The notes below the pieces were generated by a model that saw nothing but the letters and a program-made list of their open reading frames with translations, ran no database searches and had not been told where the DNA came from. A DNA stretch of 33,683 nucleotides. It comes from Thermoplasmata archaeon (lineage in GTDB: Archaea > Thermoplasmatota > Thermoplasmata > Lutacidiplasmatales > UBA184). Location of the stretch: NCBI GenBank assembly GCA_030043855.1, contig JASHWW010000071.1:1-33683 (forward strand). The letters are read 5' to 3'. A program made the position numbers and the translations under genes. Shown here piece after piece: positions 18,648-24,686 of the stretch. Position 1 is the first letter of the stretch. Each line of letters starts with the position of its first letter.

Positions 18648-19162
18648 AGTCCCCGTTCGTCCGGGCCCCAGTCGCCCGCGGGGCTGCATCGACCGTGGTG
18701 CTCGGCGCGTCGGTCGTCGCGCTCGCACTGGTCGGTGGCCTCGGGTTCGTCGGGGCCGCGGTCGGCGCGGGCTCGGTCGTGGCCGCGGCGATCGTGCGGC
18801 GGCTGCACGCCGCCGGAGCCCGGGAATATGCCGTCGGCGTCGCGCTCGTGGGCGCCGGGGGGATCGCCGTGCTGGGCACGATCGGGCCGCTCTCGGAGTT
18901 GCTCGCCGGCGCCGTCGGGGTCGCGTCCGTCGCGTGGCTGGCCGACGACCCGACCCGGCGGCCCGGGGCTCTCGGTCGCGCGGCCTCCTCGCTGTTGCTC
19001 GTCGCCGGGGCCGTCGTATTGGCCTGGGTGAGCGCGACCGCCCTGCCGAGCGGCGCGGCGCCGATCGGAGTCGCGGCGGTCCTGTTGATCGTGGTGCTCG
19101 CGGTCGCGGCCGTCCTGCTCGGTCGGCCGGCCTGGGTCGACCCCGCAGCGGCAACGTCTTGA
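18644..19162 (+). CDS. Polytopic membrane protein, unknown function
   Basis: ATG at 18644 overlaps the DUF58 stop (ATGA); hydrophobic throughout. Confidence 0.78.
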   Translation: MKSPFVRAPVARGAASTVVLGASVVALALVGGLGFVGAAVGAGSVVAAAIVRRLHAAGAREYAVGVALVGAGGIAVLGTIGPLSELLAGAVGVASVAWLADDPTRRPGALGRAASSLLLVAGAVVLAWVSATALPSGAAPIGVAAVLLIVVLAVAAVLLGRPAWVDPAAATS

Positions 19163-19224
19163 ACCGGCGGCGACCATCCCGGTCCGACGTGGCCGACGGT
19201 CGCGTCCGGACGCCGACGAAGGGT

Positions 19225-19321
19225 CCCTCTCGACTCAACGCGGACGGGTCGTCCGCCGAGGATGACGTGAGGACAACCCCGGGGTCCGACATCCCCGGCC
19301 GGGGTCAGACCGCCGAGAGGG
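19225..19321. other. Potentially structured intergenic region
   Basis: CCCTCTCG (19225-19232) pairs with CGAGAGGG (19314-19321); inside, ACCCCGG (19276-19282) pairs with CCGGGGT (19299-19305); also palindromes ACCCCGGGGT and CCCCGGCCGGGG. Confidence 0.4.
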
Positions 19322-19381
19322 CGGACGCCTGCCGTGACGCGGATCGTTACGGCCGGGGCACAGCGACCGCCGCGCCCTCCA

Positions 19382-19408
19382 TATAGTAGCCGCCGCTCGG
19401 TCGGCGGC
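19382..19408 (+). promoter_or_regulatory. TATA-like element followed by a 7-bp hairpin upstream of moxR
   Basis: CCATATAGTAG, then GCCGCCG-CTCGGT-CGGCGGC (19389-19395/19402-19408), 12 nt before GTG 19420. Confidence 0.45.
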
Positions 19409-19419
19409 GGGGTCGGGCG

Positions 19420-20370
19420 GTGGATCCACAGACGGCTCGCACCTTCGCGGAGAAGGTCCGGGCGACCGTCCAGACCGCCGTGGTCGGGCGCGACGTCGCC
19501 GTCGACCAGGTCTTGACCGGGCTGCTCGCCGACGGCCACCTCCTGTTGGAGGATCTTCCCGGACTCGGCAAGACGCTGATGGCGAAATCGTTCGCCACCG
19601 CCCTCGGCCTGGGGTTCCAGCGCGTCCAGTTCACGGCCGACCTGCTCCCCCACGACATCACCGGCGGCGAGATCCTCGACCCGCGCAAGGGCGAGCTCAC
19701 GTTCCGCCCGGGGCCGCTGTTCACGAACCTCCTGCTCGCCGACGAGATCAACCGCGCCCCCCCGAAGGTGCAGTCCGCCCTGCTCGAGGCGATGCAGGAG
19801 TACCAGGTCACCAGCGAGCGGTCGACGTACCCGATCCCCCGCCCGTTCCTCGTCATTGCGACGGAGAACCCGATCGAGCTGGAAGGGACGTACCCGTTGC
19901 CGGAGGCGCAGGTCGACCGGTTCCTGCTCCGGCTCCGGGTCGGTTATCCGACGGTCGAGGAGGAGCGGACGATCCTGGAGCGCCGACGGGCGCGCAAGGA
20001 GGATGCGGTCTCCGTCGCGTCGGTGCTCGACGCACCGACGTTCCTCGAGCTGCAGCGGGCCGTGGAGGAGGTCGAGGTCGAGCCGTCGGTCGCCGGCTAC
20101 ATCGTGGACCTCGTCCGCGCGACCCGCGACGACGGGCGGGCCGAGGTCGGCGCCTCCCCGCGCGGGGCGCTCGCGCTCCAGAAGATCGCCCGGGCCCGCG
20201 CCCTCTTGCAGGGACGCGACTTCGTGCTCCCGGACGACGTGAAGGCGTTCGCCGAGCCGGCGCTCGCCCACCGCGTCCTGGTCAAGCCCGAGCCGTGGAT
20301 CCGCGGCGTCCGCGGCGACGCGATCGTCGCCGCCGCCCTCGAGCGCACGTCGGTCCCGAAGCTGGCCTGA
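19420..20370 (+). CDS. MoxR-family AAA+ ATPase
   Basis: VVGRDVAVDQVLTGLLADGHLLLEDLPGLGKTLMAKSFA, LADEINRAPPKVQSALLEAMQE, VIATENPIELEGTYPLPEAQVDRFLLRLRVGYP. Confidence 0.96.
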   Translation: MDPQTARTFAEKVRATVQTAVVGRDVAVDQVLTGLLADGHLLLEDLPGLGKTLMAKSFATALGLGFQRVQFTADLLPHDITGGEILDPRKGELTFRPGPLFTNLLLADEINRAPPKVQSALLEAMQEYQVTSERSTYPIPRPFLVIATENPIELEGTYPLPEAQVDRFLLRLRVGYPTVEEERTILERRRARKEDAVSVASVLDAPTFLELQRAVEEVEVEPSVAGYIVDLVRATRDDGRAEVGASPRGALALQKIARARALLQGRDFVLPDDVKAFAEPALAHRVLVKPEPWIRGVRGDAIVAAALERTSVPKLA

Positions 20371-20412
20371 CGGGCGAGGGCTTTTGAACGGAGCCCCGCT
20401 CCGTCGCGCCGG

Positions 20413-21363
20413 ATGGCCGACCTGCCGCTCGTCGTCGTCGCCGACCCGATCGATCGGGCGGCGGTGGAGGCGCTCCGGGCCGGTCCGTGCCGCGTCGTCG
20501 ATGCGAGCGGCGACCCGAAGTCCTTGGCCGCTCCGCTCGCCGACGCCTGGGGCCTGATCGTCCGGTCCCGTACGAAGGTGACCGCCGAACTGCTCACCGG
20601 CGCTCCGCATCTCACGCTGGTCGCCCGGGCGGGCGTGGGCGTCGACAACGTCGACCTGGCGGCGACCGGGGCGCGCGGGATCCGGGTCGTGAACGCGCCG
20701 ACGGCCGCCACCGTGAGCGTCGCGGAGTTGACGGTCTCGCTCTACCTCCTGCTCGTCCGCGAGCTGCTCCCCGCCATCGGGGCGACCCGGGCGGGCAAGT
20801 GGGAGCGCGGGACCCGGGGCCACGAGCTCTCGGGTCGGACGGTCGGGTACGTCGGGTACGGCCGCATCGCCCGCGAGGTCGCGCGCCGCGCGTCCGCCTT
20901 CAGGGCCCGCGCGATCGCCTTCGACCCGTTCGTGGCGTCCGCGCCCGACGGGACCGAGATGGTCGCGCTCCCGGAACTGCTCGCGCGGTCGGACATTGTC
21001 AGTCTCCACGCCGCCCTCACCCCCGACAACCGGCACCTCCTCGACGCCGCCGCGTTCGCGCGGATGCGCCCGGGGTCCTACCTCGTCAATGTCGCACGCG
21101 GCCCCCTCGTGGACGAGGCCGCCCTCCTCGGGGCCCTGGACGGAGGGCGACTCGCCGGCGCCGCGCTCGACGTGTATGAGGTGGAACCTCCGATGAACCG
21201 AGCGCTCCTCGAGCACCCGCGCGTGATCCCGACCCCGCACCTCGGCGCATCGACCGAGGAGGCCCAGCGCCGCGCCGGGGCCGACGTCGTCGACGAGGTC
21301 CTCCGCGCCCTGCGCGGGGAGCCGCTGACGGCGCTCGTGCCGGCCCCCGGGGGACGCCCGTGA
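20413..21363 (+). CDS. serA: D-3-phosphoglycerate dehydrogenase-type 2-hydroxyacid dehydrogenase, short form
   Basis: LTLVARAGVGVDNVDLAATGARGIRVVNAPTAATVSVAELT, TVGYVGYGRIAREVARRASAF, SYLVNVARGPLVDEAALLGAL, VIPTPHLGASTEEAQRRAG. The ORF ends about 316 aa, so no ACT domain. Confidence 0.88.
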   Translation: MADLPLVVVADPIDRAAVEALRAGPCRVVDASGDPKSLAAPLADAWGLIVRSRTKVTAELLTGAPHLTLVARAGVGVDNVDLAATGARGIRVVNAPTAATVSVAELTVSLYLLLVRELLPAIGATRAGKWERGTRGHELSGRTVGYVGYGRIAREVARRASAFRARAIAFDPFVASAPDGTEMVALPELLARSDIVSLHAALTPDNRHLLDAAAFARMRPGSYLVNVARGPLVDEAALLGALDGGRLAGAALDVYEVEPPMNRALLEHPRVIPTPHLGASTEEAQRRAGADVVDEVLRALRGEPLTALVPAPGGRP

Positions 21364-22496
21364 CGTTCGACCCCGAGACCACGACGTTCCTCATCGCGGG
21401 CCCGGTCAAGATCCACCCCCGGGTCCTCCGCGCGATGTCGATGCCGTCGCTGAACCACCGCGGCGACTACTTCCACGAGGTCGTGAAGGAGATCCGGGAG
21501 CTGCTGCCGGTCCTCTTCGGGGCGCCCGGCCACCAGGTGATCCTGAGCGGCAGCGGAACCGCGGGATTGGAGGCGATGTATTCGAGCCTCGTCCCGTCCG
21601 ACGGCCGCGCGCTCGTCCTCACGAACGGGAACTTCGGCGACCGGTCGGCGGAGATCGTCCGGCGGTACGCGGGGGACGTCACGACGCTCTCGGCGGCGTG
21701 GGGACGGACCCTCCCGATCGAGGACGCGAAGGCGGAGCTCGAGAAGGGCGACGTGCGCGCCGTCTGCGTCGTCCACAACGAGACCAGCGTCGGGCTCGCC
21801 AACGACCTCGCGCCGCTCGTCCCGGCGATCCAGGCGTCCGGCGCCCTCTTCCTCGTCGACGGGATCAGCGCGGTCGCCGGGATCCCCGAGCCGATCGAGT
21901 CGTGGGGGATCGACGCCGTCGTCGCGGGCAGCCAGAAAGGGCTCGCCGCGCCCGCCGGGCTCGCGCTCGTCCACCTCTCCGACCGGGCGGTCGCCGCCCT
22001 CCATCCCGGGACGTTCTACCTCGATCTCGGGGCGCACCTGAAGTCCCTCGAGAAGAACGACACGCCGTGGACGCCGGCCGTGCCGCTGTTCCTCGCGCTC
22101 CGCGAGGCCCTGAAGATCCTCCAGGAGGAGACGCTCGCCGGGCGGCTCGAGCGGACGCACCGTCTCGCGGAGGCGAGCCGGGCCGCGATCGCCGCGCTCG
22201 GGCTCGAGCTCTTCCCCGATCCGACCTCCCCGTCCGACACCGTCACGGCGGTAAAGAACCCCGAGGGGATGGGGGACCCCGAGCTGCGCAAGGTCCTCCA
22301 GCAGCAGTACAACGTCCTCGTCCAGGGCGGTCAGGGGGCGCTCACCGGGAAGATTTTCCGGATCGGCCACATGGGGATCGCCGACTGGCCGGACCTCCTG
22401 GTGACGTTCGCGGCCCTCGAGCGGATCCTCGCGAAGGCCGGTCGGGTCCCCGAACCGGGCGCCGCGCTCCGCGCGATCGTCGACCGGATGCCGTGA
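21360..22496 (+). CDS. Class V aminotransferase (alanine/serine-glyoxylate aminotransferase-like)
   Basis: GTG overlaps the serA stop (GTGA); FLIAGPVKIHPRVLRAMSMPSLNHRGDYFHEVVKEIRELL, LSGSGTAGLEAMYSSL, VHNETSVGLANDL, LVDGISAVAGIPEPIESWGIDAVVAGSQKGLAAPAGLALV (PLP lysine). Confidence 0.92.
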   Translation: MTFDPETTTFLIAGPVKIHPRVLRAMSMPSLNHRGDYFHEVVKEIRELLPVLFGAPGHQVILSGSGTAGLEAMYSSLVPSDGRALVLTNGNFGDRSAEIVRRYAGDVTTLSAAWGRTLPIEDAKAELEKGDVRAVCVVHNETSVGLANDLAPLVPAIQASGALFLVDGISAVAGIPEPIESWGIDAVVAGSQKGLAAPAGLALVHLSDRAVAALHPGTFYLDLGAHLKSLEKNDTPWTPAVPLFLALREALKILQEETLAGRLERTHRLAEASRAAIAALGLELFPDPTSPSDTVTAVKNPEGMGDPELRKVLQQQYNVLVQGGQGALTGKIFRIGHMGIADWPDLLVTFAALERILAKAGRVPEPGAALRAIVDRMP

Positions 22497-22503
22497 GGCC
22501 CGG

Positions 22504-22902
22504 CTAGATATCGACGATCACCCGGGCTCGCCCGCGGGCGGCGTCGAACACGGCGTCGTGGAGGGTCGCGGCCTTCACCTCGACCCCGGAGGTATGCCGC
22601 GCCGCATCGAACGGCTCCCCGGCGACCTCGGCGAGCACCGCCGTCGGCGGGTGGCCGATCGTCCGGGCGACGATCGTCCGCCCGAGGAAGCCGTCCTCGG
22701 CGCTCGCCAGGATCAGCTGGTTGAGGAAGGCGACCGCGAGCGACGCGGGGTCCGATGCGCTCGCGCTCACGGTCCGGACCTCCCGGGGCCGGACCTTCGT
22801 CCGGTCGGTGACGAGCCCGTAGAGCCCGAGCCCGAGCGCCTCGAGCATCGCCCCGGGCGTCGGCCCCGTCGCCCAGATGCCGACGTCGGCCGTCGTCGGG
22901 AA
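22504..22902 (-). CDS. Archease; conserved N-terminus readable but no in-frame canonical start codon
   Basis: Frame reads FPTTADVGIWATGPTPGAM(22848)LEALGLGLYGLVTDRTKVRPREVRTVSASASDPASLAVAFLNQLILASAEDGFLGRTIV...EVKAATLHDAVFDAARGRARVIVDI. The track ORF starts only at ATG 22848, which removes the TAD motif. Confidence 0.8.
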   Translation of the reverse strand, partial: FPTTADVGIWATGPTPGAMLEALGLGLYGLVTDRTKVRPREVRTVSASASDPASLAVAFLNQLILASAEDGFLGRTIVARTIGHPPTAVLAEVAGEPFDAARHTSGVEVKAATLHDAVFDAARGRARVIVDI

Positions 22903-23006
22903 CCGACCCCACCGGCGGGCGGGCGGCTTCCCGCCGCGACGGGCCGTCGTGGGGTCGCCGAGGGTCCGGAGGGGTTTAAGCGGCCGGCGCGCTCGTCGTC
23001 CGGACG

Positions 23007-23798
23007 ATGAAGGCCTCCCTCGTGATCCCGACGCTCAACGAGGCGTCCTCGATCCGCCACGTCCTGCGCCTCTTCCGGGGCGCGGCGACCGAGGCGAACC
23101 GGACAATCTTCGCGGGCGACCCGCTCGAGTGGGAGATCCTGGTGGTCGATGGGGCGTCGATCGACGGGACGGCCGCGATCGCCGCCGAGGAGGGGGCGCG
23201 CGTCATCATCGAGCGCCGGCGCGGGTACGGCCGGGCGTACAAGACCGGCTTCGCCGAGGCGAAGGGGGACGTCGTCGCGACGGCCGACGGGGACGCGACG
23301 TATCCGGTCGAGACGGTCCCCGGCCTGGTGAAGCGCCTGCTCGACGAGCAGATCGACTTCCTGACGGGGAACCGGATGGCGTACCTCGACCGGAAGGCGA
23401 TGACGACCGAGCACCGGATCGGCAACCGGATGCTCAATCTCCTGCTCGGGATCGCCTACCACGCCTGGCTGAAGGAACTCCCCGGCGGCCGGCTGGAGGA
23501 CAGCCAGAGCGGCTTCTGGGTCTTCCGCCGCTCCGTCCTCGACCGGGTCCACCTCACCCAGGACGGGATGTCGTTCAGCGAGGAGTTCAAGGTCGAGGCG
23601 ATCCTGCGGGGCCTGCGCGTGATCGAGGTCCCGATCCGGTACGGGGAGCGGTGGGGACCGCCGAAGCTCTCCAGCTGGCGGGACGGGCTCCGGAACATGT
23701 TCTACCTGGTCGACAAGCGCCTCGACGTCGCCCGGGAGCACCGGCGGGGCACACTCGCGCCGTTCGTCCGGAAGGACGATCGGGGCCTCTCGCCGTAG
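23007..23798 (+). CDS. Family 2 glycosyltransferase, dolichol-phosphate sugar synthase-like
   Basis: MKASLVIPTLNEASSIRHVL, EILVVDGASIDGTAAIA, RRRGYGRAYKTGFAEAKGDVVATADGDATYPVE, QSGFWVFRRSVLDRV, IEVPIRYGERWGPPKLSSWRDGLRNM. Confidence 0.9.
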   Translation: MKASLVIPTLNEASSIRHVLRLFRGAATEANRTIFAGDPLEWEILVVDGASIDGTAAIAAEEGARVIIERRRGYGRAYKTGFAEAKGDVVATADGDATYPVETVPGLVKRLLDEQIDFLTGNRMAYLDRKAMTTEHRIGNRMLNLLLGIAYHAWLKELPGGRLEDSQSGFWVFRRSVLDRVHLTQDGMSFSEEFKVEAILRGLRVIEVPIRYGERWGPPKLSSWRDGLRNMFYLVDKRLDVAREHRRGTLAPFVRKDDRGLSP

Positions 23799-23804
23799 CG
23801 GGCC

Positions 23805-23957
23805 CTACTGGGTCTTGCCGGAGCGTTCCCGCGACTTCACGCGGAGCCCCTTGTAGCCGCACCGCCGGCACTGCACCGCGCGCGGCGGGTTCCGCGCCGA
23901 GCAGTTCATGCAGACCTTCTTGTTCAGAAGGCGCTCGACGGCCTCGGGAAACGGCAT
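23805..23957 (-). CDS. 50S ribosomal protein L40e
   Basis: Reverse-strand 50-aa reading [50 protein letters not shown] with a CxxC...CxxC zinc ribbon; below the ORF-track size cutoff. Confidence 0.95.
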   Translation of the reverse strand: MPFPEAVERLLNKKVCMNCSARNPPRAVQCRRCGYKGLRVKSRERSGKTQ

Positions 23958-23980
23958 GGGGAGGCGGGGACGCGGCCCTC

Positions 23981-23990
23981 CCTATAAAAG
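23981..23990. promoter_or_regulatory. TATA-like element CCTATAAAAG / CTTTTATAGG in the divergent L40e/AMMECR1 intergenic region
   Basis: Only AT-rich stretch in the 60-bp gap; about 29 nt from the L40e ATG (minus) and about 32 nt from the TTG at 24018 (plus). Confidence 0.6.
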
Positions 23991-24017
23991 CTGCGAGGGC
24001 GGCCGCGCGAAGCCGAT

Positions 24018-24686
24018 TTGCCGCCGGCCGGTGTCGGGGGGGCCGTGTTCGCGGACGAGGACGGTCGGCGGGCCGTACGGTGGGCCCGCCGGTCGGTCGA
24101 ACGCGCGCTGGCCGCCCCGCCGCTCGCCGCGGACGGGGCCGACGACGCCGCCGCGTTGCCTCCGGTCTTCGCCGAGCGACGCGGGACGTTCGTCACGTGG
24201 AAGCGGCACCCGTCCGGGGAGCTCCGCGGGTGCATCGGGTTCCCCCGACCCGTCCTCCCGCTCGGACGCGCGATCGCCGAGGCGGCCGTCGCCGCCGCGA
24301 CGGAGGACCCGCGCTTCCGCCCGATCCGCGCGGCGGACCTCGGCTCCCTCACGGTCGACGTCTCGGTCCTGACCCCGCCCGAACCGATCGCGCGGCCCGG
24401 ACCGACCGAGGTCGTGGTCGGGCGGGACGGGCTGATCGTGGAGGGACGCGGGACCAGCGGCCTCCTCCTCCCGCAGGTCGCGGTCGAGGAACGGTGGGAT
24501 TCGCTCACGTTCCTGGCGGCGACGTGCGAGAAGGCCGGCCTTCCGTCGGGGGCATGGCGGGACCCGACGATCCGGGTGCTGCGGTTCGGCGCGGACGTCT
24601 TCCGCGAGCGCACGCCGGGCGGCGACGTCGAACGCGAATCGCTCGCGGTCAGTCCGTCCGCGGGGCGACGACCGCCTCGAAGCTAG
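24018..24686 (+). CDS. AMMECR1 family protein
   Basis: GTFVTWKRHPSGELRGCIGFPRPVLPLGRAIAEAAVAAATEDPRFRPIRAADLGSLTVDVSVLTPPEPI...GLIVEGRGTSGLLLPQVAVEERWDSLTFLAATCEKAGLPSGAWRD. Confidence 0.94.
   Translation: MPPAGVGGAVFADEDGRRAVRWARRSVERALAAPPLAADGADDAAALPPVFAERRGTFVTWKRHPSGELRGCIGFPRPVLPLGRAIAEAAVAAATEDPRFRPIRAADLGSLTVDVSVLTPPEPIARPGPTEVVVGRDGLIVEGRGTSGLLLPQVAVEERWDSLTFLAATCEKAGLPSGAWRDPTIRVLRFGADVFRERTPGGDVERESLAVSPSAGRRPPRS

Noticed and set aside
18436-21240. 934-aa minus-strand ORF
   Set aside because: Antisense to moxR and serA; compositionally biased.
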